Below, one piece after another: positions 27,051-34,910 of a stretch of 51,196 bases of DNA. Origin of the DNA: an uncultured Bacteroidota bacterium. Lineage in GTDB: Bacteria; Bacteroidota; Bacteroidia; Chitinophagales; Chitinophagaceae. The notes below the pieces were generated by a model. It was not told the DNA's origin and did no database searches. It worked only from the letters and a program-made list of their open reading frames with translations. Location of the stretch: NCBI GenBank assembly GCA_903958045.1, contig CAJBRT010000094.1:1-51196 (forward strand), in the 5' to 3' direction. Made by a program: the position numbers and the translations under genes. The stretch's first letter is position 1. Each line of letters starts with the position of its first letter.

Positions 27051-29259
27051 CATATTATTCTTGATTTTTTTGACCCTTGCTCAAAAAACCATAGCGCAGC
27101 TACCTATTATTCCTTACCCTAATAAAGTATTGCAAGGAAAAGGGTTTTATACGGTTACAACATCTGCAACAAAAGAAGCTGTTATTGTAATTGACACAAG
27201 TGCAGGATCTGTTGTTACTAGTCCCGAAGGATATTACCTAACCGTAACACCTAAGCAAATAAAAGTGGTTGCAAAAACAAAAGTGGGCGCGTTTTACGCT
27301 ATGCAAACGCTTTTGCAATTAGAAGCAGCGTCTAAAAAAATTCCGGTGATAACCATAGAGGATGCGCCAGCATTTGGATATAGAGGCCTTATGTTAGACG
27401 TGGGTAGACATTTTATGCCAATTGGTTTTATCAAGCAGTTGCTCGATGTTATGGCCATGCAAAAGATGAACAATTTGCATTTGCATTTAACCGAAGATCA
27501 AGGATGGCGCATCGAAATAAAAAAATATCCAAAATTAACGAGTGTAGGGTCTGTGCGTGGTGGAACTTTAATTGGTAAGTATCCAGGGAGTGGCAATACC
27601 AACGCCGCCTACGGCGGCTTTTATACGCAGGCGCAGTTAAAAGAACTTGTTGCCTACGCGGCTGCCAAGCATATTAATATTATTCCTGAGATTGAAATGC
27701 CAGGGCATGCAAGTGCTGCTATTGCTGCCTATCCGGAGTTAAGTTGTTTTCCAAATGAACCCACGCAGCTAACCAAAAACATGTATGCTACTGCCACAGA
27801 GAATAAAATTAAAACGGTGGGTGGTAAAATTGTACAAGAAACTTGGGGTGTTTTTGATGATGTATTTGCACCTAGTGAGTACACATTTAATTTTATTGAA
27901 AATGTGTTAGATGAAGTGATGGATATTTTTCCGTCTAGTTATATTCATATTGGTGGCGACGAATGTCCTAAAACAGCCTGGAAGCGTTCTAGCTATTGCC
28001 AGAATCTTATGAAAGAAAAAGGCATTGCTAACGAGCATGCACTTCAAAGTTATTTTATTCAACGTGTAGAAAAATACGTGAATAGTAAGGGCCGTAAAAT
28101 AATTGGCTGGGATGAAATTTTAGAAGGTGGCCTTGCGCCCAATGCAACCGTTATGAGTTGGCAGGGTGAAGAAGGGGGCATTACTGCCGCCAAGGAGCAC
28201 CATGATGTTATTATGACGCCACAGGGCAGCTGTTATTTAAACTTTTATCAATCCTCAGACCCTCGAGACTCCATTGCATTTGGGGGATTCTTGCCGCTAG
28301 AAGCAGTGTACAGTTACAATCCAGTGCCAGCTGCTCTTACCGCAGAGGAGGCTACTTATATAAAAGGCGTGCAGGGTAATTTATGGACCGAGTATATTGC
28401 TAACAAAGACCTTGCTTCTTTTATGTTGTTTCCGCGCGCTATGGCTATCGCCGAAAACGGATGGACAAAAACAAAAACCGGTTTCGATCATTTTACAAAC
28501 AGGGTAACAAAGTGGCAGCCAATATTAAAACAAAAAGGGCTTCATTTTTCGGACCATTTATACAATGTGCAAATTACGAGTAAGCCTATTGCTGGCGGCA
28601 TCAACGTTTCTATTGGCGGTATAAGTAAGGCGCATAAAATTGTATACAATACAAATGGCAAACTGCCTAGTGTAAACGATCAAATCTATACAGGGCCTAT
28701 CACAATTACTGGAGATGCAAATTTACAAGCGGGTGTTATAGTCAATAATAAAATTACAGATGTTGCTTCTGCGGCGTTCTCCATTAATAAAGCAACGGGT
28801 GCTAAACTAATATCGCTTGTACATGTACCCAAAGCACCTTATAATAAAAGTGGCAACACCGGATTTATTAATGGGATACTTGCCAATGATGCTAGGTTTA
28901 GTGATGGGGAGTGGCTTGCCTGGGAAGGTAAATCAATTGACGCTACACTTGATTTAGGTGCCGCTACAAAAATTACTCAAATTGCTACGCGCTTTATCAA
29001 TAGCCGTGGCAGTTGGATTCATTTGCCAACCAGTGTAGAAGTATTAGGATCAGAAGATGGTAAAACATTTACACGCATTGGTCTACAACAAAATTTTGAT
29101 ACGAGTAAAGAAGGGAATCTAACTGTTTCGTTTAGTATACCGTCTACTAGTATCCGTTACATTCAATTGATAGCGCATCCTGTAGCAATTATACCGGCTG
29201 GATTTGCAGGAGCTGGAAATCCTTCTTGGTTATTTATGGATGAACTCATTATAAAATAA
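27034..29259 (+). CDS. Secreted GH20 beta-N-acetylhexosaminidase
   Basis: A 741-residue periplasmic enzyme with signal peptide (about 1-21, KTIAQ). Residues 22-110 form the GH20 N-terminal domain (IPYPNKVLQGKGFYTV, GAFYAMQTLLQL). The catalytic barrel begins at FGYRGLMLDVGRHFMP and holds the invariant HIGGDECPKTAW, with Asp309 and Glu310 as the catalytic pair, plus IIGWDEILEGGL and MSWQGEEGG. The C-terminal part includes a Fn3-associated-type segment (about 530-590) and an F5/8-type (CBM32-like) domain (about 600-741). It releases terminal beta-linked GlcNAc or GalNAc. The start codon lies inside the PhyH gene, in another frame, so expression is likely coupled. Confidence 0.95.
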   Translation: MKKHRSILFLIFLTLAQKTIAQLPIIPYPNKVLQGKGFYTVTTSATKEAVIVIDTSAGSVVTSPEGYYLTVTPKQIKVVAKTKVGAFYAMQTLLQLEAASKKIPVITIEDAPAFGYRGLMLDVGRHFMPIGFIKQLLDVMAMQKMNNLHLHLTEDQGWRIEIKKYPKLTSVGSVRGGTLIGKYPGSGNTNAAYGGFYTQAQLKELVAYAAAKHINIIPEIEMPGHASAAIAAYPELSCFPNEPTQLTKNMYATATENKIKTVGGKIVQETWGVFDDVFAPSEYTFNFIENVLDEVMDIFPSSYIHIGGDECPKTAWKRSSYCQNLMKEKGIANEHALQSYFIQRVEKYVNSKGRKIIGWDEILEGGLAPNATVMSWQGEEGGITAAKEHHDVIMTPQGSCYLNFYQSSDPRDSIAFGGFLPLEAVYSYNPVPAALTAEEATYIKGVQGNLWTEYIANKDLASFMLFPRAMAIAENGWTKTKTGFDHFTNRVTKWQPILKQKGLHFSDHLYNVQITSKPIAGGINVSIGGISKAHKIVYNTNGKLPSVNDQIYTGPITITGDANLQAGVIVNNKITDVASAAFSINKATGAKLISLVHVPKAPYNKSGNTGFINGILANDARFSDGEWLAWEGKSIDATLDLGAATKITQIATRFINSRGSWIHLPTSVEVLGSEDGKTFTRIGLQQNFDTSKEGNLTVSFSIPSTSIRYIQLIAHPVAIIPAGFAGAGNPSWLFMDELIIK

Positions 29260-29264
29260 AAGGG

Positions 29265-30116
29265 ATGACAAAAGTAATTGATACCCACATGCACAGTTGG
29301 GACTTGCAAAAAGTTAGGTATAGTTGGCTCGATGGCGATACGTCTATACTAGCGCAAAATTATTATCCTTCAAATATTGAAGCGCAGTTGTCTGCGGCAA
29401 ATGTTAGTGCAGCTATCATGGTGCAAGCGGCAAATAGTATAGAAGATACTGCCTTTATGTTTGATTGCGCTGAGCAGTATCCTTGGATTATTGGGGTAGT
29501 AGGTTGGGTAGATTTGTTAAATCCTGAAACTGCTAAAGAGCAATTAGATGCGCATCTTCAAAATAAATATTTTAAAGGGATTAGACATTTAATTCACGAC
29601 GAGCCGGACAGTAGTTGGCTACTGCAGCCTGCTGTGATTAAAAGTTTAGAGATACTCGCCAATCATGGAATTCCATTTGATGTAGTGGGTGTAAAAACCG
29701 AACACATTAAAGCGGCCATACAGGTAGCCAAACAAATACCCCATTTAAAAATGGTATTTGACCATTTAAACCATCCACCCATTGCTACTAATGAGCAGTT
29801 TGGCGCCTGGGGAGACGCCATAGCGGAAGCTGCCGCTATGCCTAATTTTTATGCTAAAATTTCGGGGCTTGGCACTTGTTGTGCAAACTTTAATGATTGG
29901 TCTGCGGCTACTATTGAGCCTTATGTGGCCTATGTTTTAGAGCATTTTGGTGTAGATAAATGTATGATAGGAGGCGACTGGCCCGTGTCTTTACTGGCAG
30001 GCGATTATGTAACTACGCATCATCAGTATCAAGCTGTTATTGAAAAGTTAGTAGCGCCACAAAATCAACAAAAAATATTTCAAGGAAACGCTACTGCTTT
30101 TTATAAGCTGGATTAA
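29265..30116 (+). CDS. Amidohydrolase, L-fuconolactonase-like
   Basis: The 283-residue cytosolic protein is a COG3618-type amidohydrolase (TIM barrel). Its N-terminal metal motif is IDTHMHSWD, the strand-4 region includes GIRHLIHDEPD, strand 6 gives MVFDHLNHPP, and the catalytic Asp lies in MIGGDWPVS. This group includes L-fuconolactone hydrolase and other sugar lactonases. It lies 5 bases after the GH20 gene. No fucose dehydrogenase or fuconate dehydratase is present in the window, so the lactone could also come from another deoxy sugar. Its stop shares a TTAA with the stop of the convergent vWA-OmpA gene. Confidence 0.88.
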   Translation: MTKVIDTHMHSWDLQKVRYSWLDGDTSILAQNYYPSNIEAQLSAANVSAAIMVQAANSIEDTAFMFDCAEQYPWIIGVVGWVDLLNPETAKEQLDAHLQNKYFKGIRHLIHDEPDSSWLLQPAVIKSLEILANHGIPFDVVGVKTEHIKAAIQVAKQIPHLKMVFDHLNHPPIATNEQFGAWGDAIAEAAAMPNFYAKISGLGTCCANFNDWSAATIEPYVAYVLEHFGVDKCMIGGDWPVSLLAGDYVTTHHQYQAVIEKLVAPQNQQKIFQGNATAFYKLD

Positions 30117-31591
30117 TTGTTTACGATTTCAACTTCAATTCTTCTGTTTCTAAAACGGTTACTGTCTGTATCGTTCGCGGTTAATGGATCTGATTCGCCT
30201 TTGCCAATAGTGGCAATACGCCCTGCGGCGATGCCTAATTTAACAAGCGCTGCTTTAACGGCTTCGGCTCTTTTGTTGGATAAAATAATATTGTAATTGT
30301 CTTCACCCTGATTGTCTGTGTGCCCACTGATAATGATGCTTAGCGAACTGTTTTTGGTTAAGTAAGCAGCCATCTGCTCAATTTCTTGAACGTACCTTGG
30401 CATGATATCATATTTGTCTAATTCAAAATTTACATTTAGTGAAATGGTTTCTCTAATACCTTTAAATGTTTTTTCGCCAGTCGCTTTTTGTTCGCTAACG
30501 GTTCCTGTACGTATGCTTAGTTTTTCATAATCAAACATGCATGGCATCATGCTTACTTCGTAATAGCGGTTCAATGAAAAAAGTTGATTGTTAAATACTT
30601 CTTCAAATTCAGATCTATCAAAGCACTGAAAATACATACCATTGGTTTCGTTGGCGATAGATCTTAAATACACCGAGTCTGCACCACCGCTGTATGCAAT
30701 GGTAAAAACGGGGATATGGTTAATAAGCGCTTTGTCGATAATCGATTTGCTGTTTTTATTTTTAGAGGCATTATCATACCCGTCTGTAAATAAAAGAAGC
30801 ACAGGCTTGTATTTATTGTATTTAGCCATGGTATCAAGTGCGCGGTCCATGGCATCATTAATTGCGGTGCCGCCTCCAAATCCATCCATGCCTCTTTTGC
30901 GGTAGAGCATTTTTTGAATGGTAGCACTATCGTAAGCAGTGCCTTCATAGGAAATTCCGGAATCAAATTTCCATAAGCTAATAAGGTTGCGCCTACTCAT
31001 TTTTTTCAAACTTTCTGAAAGAGCGTCTTGTAGCTCAGTGCATCGCTCGTCACCCATTGAGCCACTATGGTCTAGAATAATGCCAATATGATAAATACTA
31101 GTATCTCGCACTTCTGTTAAAGTGTATTTGGTCACATAACAGGTATCGTTGTATTTATTAATAAACCTGAACGCGTTGGTGGTATCGGCTGTATTAATTT
31201 TATGGTAGCTCCCTTTTAAGTTGGTAGGGTAGCTCATCCTAAATTTTATTTCTTTTTTACTTTTTGAAAAAGCATAAGTATTAATGGTCAATTTTTCTGG
31301 AACATAGGTTTCGCCTATTCTCTTTCTAATAATTGGTTTTTGCGTTATAAAAGTAGGCTCGTATAAAAAAGTGTAATGAACCGGTACCCGGTCAATACCA
31401 TCAAAGGGTTCAAAGCCTGGCCTCGGATTAAATGTTTTTTTATACGTTGGTTTTGGTAGAGCGGGTGTGATTTTTTTAGGCGGCGCCACTTCTGCAAAAA
31501 TCTCTCTTGATTCTCTGCACGCGGATACAAAAAAAAGGCCCATTACTAGAATGCCCATTTGTATGCGTATGCTAGAAAAATGAATACCCAT
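30113..31591 (-). CDS. Lipoprotein with von Willebrand factor A and C-terminal OmpA domains
   Basis: A 492-residue protein with a lipoprotein signal (MGILVMGLFFVSAC). A proline-rich linker follows, then a vWA domain at about 170-350 with the MIDAS motif GIILDHSGSMGDE and FTDGYDN, so it can bind a divalent metal and probably a protein ligand. The C-terminal 110 residues are an OmpA-like peptidoglycan-binding domain (IIISGHTDNQGEDNY, LSNKRAEAVKAAL). It should tether a protein-binding vWA module to the cell wall. It is the last gene after the aminotransferase and DUF5723 genes, 31 bases behind the latter; DUF5723 may be its outer-membrane partner. The function is not known. Confidence 0.9.
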   Translation of the reverse strand: MGIHFSSIRIQMGILVMGLFFVSACRESREIFAEVAPPKKITPALPKPTYKKTFNPRPGFEPFDGIDRVPVHYTFLYEPTFITQKPIIRKRIGETYVPEKLTINTYAFSKSKKEIKFRMSYPTNLKGSYHKINTADTTNAFRFINKYNDTCYVTKYTLTEVRDTSIYHIGIILDHSGSMGDERCTELQDALSESLKKMSRRNLISLWKFDSGISYEGTAYDSATIQKMLYRKRGMDGFGGGTAINDAMDRALDTMAKYNKYKPVLLLFTDGYDNASKNKNSKSIIDKALINHIPVFTIAYSGGADSVYLRSIANETNGMYFQCFDRSEFEEVFNNQLFSLNRYYEVSMMPCMFDYEKLSIRTGTVSEQKATGEKTFKGIRETISLNVNFELDKYDIMPRYVQEIEQMAAYLTKNSSLSIIISGHTDNQGEDNYNIILSNKRAEAVKAALVKLGIAAGRIATIGKGESDPLTANDTDSNRFRNRRIEVEIVNN

Positions 31592-31622
31592 ATCTATTAT
31601 TTGATTGGTACTAGTGGTTTAA

Positions 31623-33062
31623 TTATTCTGGGCAGTCAATAATGGTCTTAATTTTTTTAAGACTCAACGGATGTACACTTAACATAACATATCCACCTCC
31701 CGAAGCATTGCTCATGTTGCTAGAATTGGTAAGCCACCTGAGTCTGTGAATGCCAACAGTTAATGGACCTAGTTTAATAGCCCCGCCCAGCATTAGCTGG
31801 CCTTGTGTGTTATATTGTAATGGTAAATAAACACCGAAGTGCAATGTTTCGTAGCGTGGTGTTACCGTAATTAAATTTAAGTCTCGAACACGGCGTTTGG
31901 TAAGACCAGCACTTGCGTGCATATTAACCGTAAGGTCAGCGTTGATATAAAAGTCATTCCCTAGCGGCTTATCAATATTTATATTTAACCGGGTAGGTTT
32001 TGTAATGGTAAATGTTTCAGGCATTTGAGTGGTGGTAGCAAATATAGTAGCGAGTGAATCTCTTAGCTGATCACTATTTTGAATCCCAGTGGTTTTGCGC
32101 GATATTAACGGGTCGTTCATATTTAAGCGAACGCCATTAAAAACACTACTCGTAACACTATTTTTATAGGATACCCCACCAATATCCATAATGGAAACGC
32201 CAATTTTTAATGCATAGTTTAAAGCATGGTTGGTTTGAAAACTATGCGCCTCGGTATTATAGAGTAAATACTCTGCACCAATACTAAGTCCCATATTTGT
32301 TTTGCCTTTTTTTATAAAATCAGAACCGGTATTAGCTGTTCCTGCAACGGTTTCATCATAATTAGAACTATATCCAAACGAAGATCCGCCAGCAGTGAGG
32401 GTATATAAAGTATCTATACCGTTGGTACTTTCTAGGTAACTTAATTTATTAACGGTTGCGTAAGCCGCAGAAATACTTTTATTGATTTGCAAAGTAAGTC
32501 CTGCTGTTAACGTACTTTTTTGATTTCTAAATATTTCTTGGGAATAATTAAAGTTTCCTTCAAGCCAGCCACTATGTGTAACAAAGGCTTCTAAATAAGG
32601 GGTTTGCCTATTGAGCTTGAAAAAATCATGCATACTTTCTATCCCATTTACGGCAACAAGCGGTTCTGTTTTAATGTGGTTAAACGTTCTTGCTCTAATG
32701 CCAACACTAAATGCTTGTTTGTTATTGGGTTTGTATAAAAGATTCAATAAATTAAGATCCACATTGCCATGAAAGTATTTTGAAAACATACCTTCATGAA
32801 TACCTATGGAATCATTTTGAATGTAAAACGCATTGCTATTTATATTGGCTTGCGCGCTAAATATAGTAGCCTCCCATTTAAAGGATTGATTCACACTAGA
32901 AGCAGGGTTGTTAAAAATACTGGTGCTTCCAGCAAATGCAGATCCATACGTGGGTTTATAGCTTTGCGCAAAAAGGCTGCTGCCAAAACATACTGATCCC
33001 AAAGTAACCACAGCTACCAAAAACGCGTGTATAAATAGGTGTTGCTTTGGGGTTGCTTGCAT
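31623..33062 (-). CDS. DUF5723 family outer-membrane beta-barrel protein
   Basis: A 479-residue protein with a signal peptide (about 1-33, GSSLFAQS) and alternating-residue beta-strands throughout, typical of an outer-membrane barrel. The segment GSAFAGSTSIFNNPASSVNQ, followed by strands such as FSVGIRARTFNHI and MGLSIGAEYLLYN, is the DUF5723 pattern found in Bacteroidota. The function is unknown. It lies 4 bases after the aminotransferase stop and 31 bases before the vWA-OmpA lipoprotein, so it is likely co-transcribed with both. Physical pairing with the lipoprotein is inferred from adjacency only. Confidence 0.82.
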   Translation of the reverse strand: MQATPKQHLFIHAFLVAVVTLGSVCFGSSLFAQSYKPTYGSAFAGSTSIFNNPASSVNQSFKWEATIFSAQANINSNAFYIQNDSIGIHEGMFSKYFHGNVDLNLLNLLYKPNNKQAFSVGIRARTFNHIKTEPLVAVNGIESMHDFFKLNRQTPYLEAFVTHSGWLEGNFNYSQEIFRNQKSTLTAGLTLQINKSISAAYATVNKLSYLESTNGIDTLYTLTAGGSSFGYSSNYDETVAGTANTGSDFIKKGKTNMGLSIGAEYLLYNTEAHSFQTNHALNYALKIGVSIMDIGGVSYKNSVTSSVFNGVRLNMNDPLISRKTTGIQNSDQLRDSLATIFATTTQMPETFTITKPTRLNINIDKPLGNDFYINADLTVNMHASAGLTKRRVRDLNLITVTPRYETLHFGVYLPLQYNTQGQLMLGGAIKLGPLTVGIHRLRWLTNSSNMSNASGGGYVMLSVHPLSLKKIKTIIDCPE

Positions 33063-33066
33063 GAAT

Positions 33067-34263
33067 TTATTTTATAAGACCTGGATATACTTTTAAGGCG
33101 GCTTCTAAACAATCCATTGCTTTGTTAATGTCTTCCAAATTTAAAACATACGCAAGTCTTACTTCTTGTTTGCCCAGTCCTGGCGTACCATAAAAACCTG
33201 TGGCAGGTGCTAGCATGACGGTTTGGTTTTCAAAAGCAAAGTCTTCGAGTAGCCACTGACAAAATGTATCAGCGTCATCAATGGGTAATTTAGCCATGGC
33301 ATAAAATGCGCCTCCTGGATTTGGACAAAAAACACCTTCCATGGCATTGAGTCTTGTAACAATCAGGTCTCTTCTTGATTTGTATTCGGCCTTGGTATCA
33401 TCAAAATAATTGGCAGGTAAATCAATAGCCGCTTCACCAGCAATTTGCGCAAAACTTGGTGGGCTTAAACGTGCCTGTGCAAATTTCATGGTAGCGTCTA
33501 GTAGGGCTTGGTTTTTGGTAATAAAAGCACCAATTCTGCCACCACAGGCACTGTATCTTTTACTAATGGTATCCATGATTACAACATGGTCATCTACACC
33601 CGTTAAATGGAGTGCACTAATTTGAGTGCCTTCGTAACAAAACTCTCTGTAGGCTTCGTCAGAAAATAAATACAAGTTGTGTTTTAAAATGATATTTTTT
33701 AGTTGCTCCATTTCGGCAGCACTGTATAAATAACCCGTTGGATTGTTAGGGTTACAAATCACAATGGCTTTGGTGCGCGGTGTAATTTTTGCTTCAATGG
33801 CTTCGATAGGCGGGAGTGCAAAACCATTTTCGATGTATGAAGTAATGGGCACTACGGTAACGCCAGCTTCTACTGCAAACCCATTGTAGTTGGCATAAAA
33901 AGGTTCTGGAATAATCACTTCATCGCCAGCATCGAGGCATGCCATAAAGCCAAACAAAATGGCTTCACTACCCCCTGTGGTAATAATGATTTGTTTTTCG
34001 TTGACATCGATGCCCACACTTTTATAGTAACCCACTAATTTTTTACGGTAACTTTCGTTGCCTGCACTATGGCTATATTCTAGTACTTTAAAATCACTAT
34101 GTCTTACCGCATCGAGTACCATTTTGGGTGTTTCGATATCTGGCTGACCAATGTTTAGGTGATATACTTTCGTTCCTCTTTTTTTTGCAGCTTCTGCAAA
34201 GGGAACTAGTTTTCTGATAGGTGAGGCAGGCATGTCTATGCCACGTTTGCTGATTTGTAACAT
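33067..34263 (-). CDS. Pyridoxal-phosphate aminotransferase, class I/II
   Basis: This 398-residue cytosolic fold-type I aminotransferase has the usual order: LNIGQPDIETP, TTGGSEAILFGFMA, CNPNNPTGYLYS, FSDEAYREFCYEG, and the PLP-lysine motif DTISKRYSACGGRIGAF. The C-terminal VRLAYVLN carries the substrate carboxylate-binding Arg. It is closest in pattern to aspartate/aromatic aminotransferases, but exact substrates cannot be set. A perfect TATATTTG element lies only four bases upstream of the ATG, so the mRNA may be nearly leaderless. It begins the run that continues into DUF5723 and the vWA-OmpA gene. Confidence 0.92.
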   Translation of the reverse strand: MLQISKRGIDMPASPIRKLVPFAEAAKKRGTKVYHLNIGQPDIETPKMVLDAVRHSDFKVLEYSHSAGNESYRKKLVGYYKSVGIDVNEKQIIITTGGSEAILFGFMACLDAGDEVIIPEPFYANYNGFAVEAGVTVVPITSYIENGFALPPIEAIEAKITPRTKAIVICNPNNPTGYLYSAAEMEQLKNIILKHNLYLFSDEAYREFCYEGTQISALHLTGVDDHVVIMDTISKRYSACGGRIGAFITKNQALLDATMKFAQARLSPPSFAQIAGEAAIDLPANYFDDTKAEYKSRRDLIVTRLNAMEGVFCPNPGGAFYAMAKLPIDDADTFCQWLLEDFAFENQTVMLAPATGFYGTPGLGKQEVRLAYVLNLEDINKAMDCLEAALKVYPGLIK

Positions 34264-34267
34264 GTTG

Positions 34268-34301
34268 CAAATATAAGTTTACAATTTGAGGCAGGGGCAA
34301 A
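34268..34301 (-). promoter_or_regulatory. Bacteroidota-type promoter of the aminotransferase gene
   Basis: On the minus strand TTTG (34298-34301) and TATATTTG (34268-34275) are separated by 22 bases, close to the Bacteroidota TTTG / TAnnTTTG arrangement. The -33 TTTG is part of the T-tract of the DUF1573 terminator. The predicted start would fall at or just before the ATG. Confidence 0.55.
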
Positions 34302-34328
34302 AAAAACCGGCCTCCGAAGGAGGCCGGT
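34299..34328 (-). terminator. Intrinsic terminator of the DUF1573 gene
   Basis: A perfect 10-bp GC-rich stem (ACCGGCCTCC / GGAGGCCGGT, 34306-34315 with 34319-34328) with a GAA loop is followed on the minus strand by a run of T. It lies 25 bases past the DUF1573 stop. Confidence 0.93.
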
Positions 34329-34353
34329 AAGATCATTATCAGAATCTTAACAA

Positions 34354-34731
34354 TTATTTTTTAGGGGCAACTACTTCGCCGCTGATAGTTAAGATGATTG
34401 GCTCGGCAACACCTACTAATTTTACGGTAACACGCTTGGTAAAATTACCCATGCTAGCAGCATTGTAAGTTACCTTAACAGTGCTTGATTTACCTTTTAA
34501 AATAGGCTCTTTTGTTACTTCTGGGGTTGTGCAACCGCATTCTGCAGTGCAATATTCAACAACCGCGGGCTTTGCGCCGGTATTGGTAAAGTTGAAAACG
34601 TGGGTTACTGGGGTGCCTTGAGCAATTTTTCCAAAATTAAATGAGCCTTCAGCAAATTTGATGTCTTGTTGCGCAAAAACGCTGATTGAGACAGTAATGG
34701 CTAATAAAGTAAGTGCTAAAATCTTTTTCAT
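34354..34731 (-). CDS. DUF1573 family secreted protein
   Basis: A 125-residue protein with a signal peptide (MKKILALTLLAITVSISVFAQQ) and a single DUF1573 immunoglobulin-like domain. The family core is clear: FNFGKIAQGTPVTHVFNFTNTG, then EYCTAECGCTTPEVTKEPI with conserved cysteines, then GNFTKRVTVKLVG. It probably works in the periplasm or outer membrane; the family has no established biochemical role. It is a single-gene unit closed by a strong terminator. The sequence just upstream holds a TACTTTTA element that is a possible promoter match. Confidence 0.93.
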   Translation of the reverse strand: MKKILALTLLAITVSISVFAQQDIKFAEGSFNFGKIAQGTPVTHVFNFTNTGAKPAVVEYCTAECGCTTPEVTKEPILKGKSSTVKVTYNAASMGNFTKRVTVKLVGVAEPIILTISGEVVAPKK

Positions 34732-34910
34732 ATAAGTGTTTTGTTTAAAGTACCCTGTAAAAGTATCATTTATAGTTCAATTTAGTGCCAAAAATAGCCT
34801 TAAAAAAAGGCTAAATCGTCAAAAAACGGGGTTGTTAAGGGTGGCTGACATTTATCCCCAAATTCATAAACAACCCTTTTCTAATGCTATCCGAATGCTA
34901 TTTTTGTGCC

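Noticed and set aside
34097-34336. Minus-strand ORF overlapping the aminotransferase start
   Set aside because: It crosses the DUF1573 terminator and the aminotransferase promoter and start in another frame; it is a shadow.
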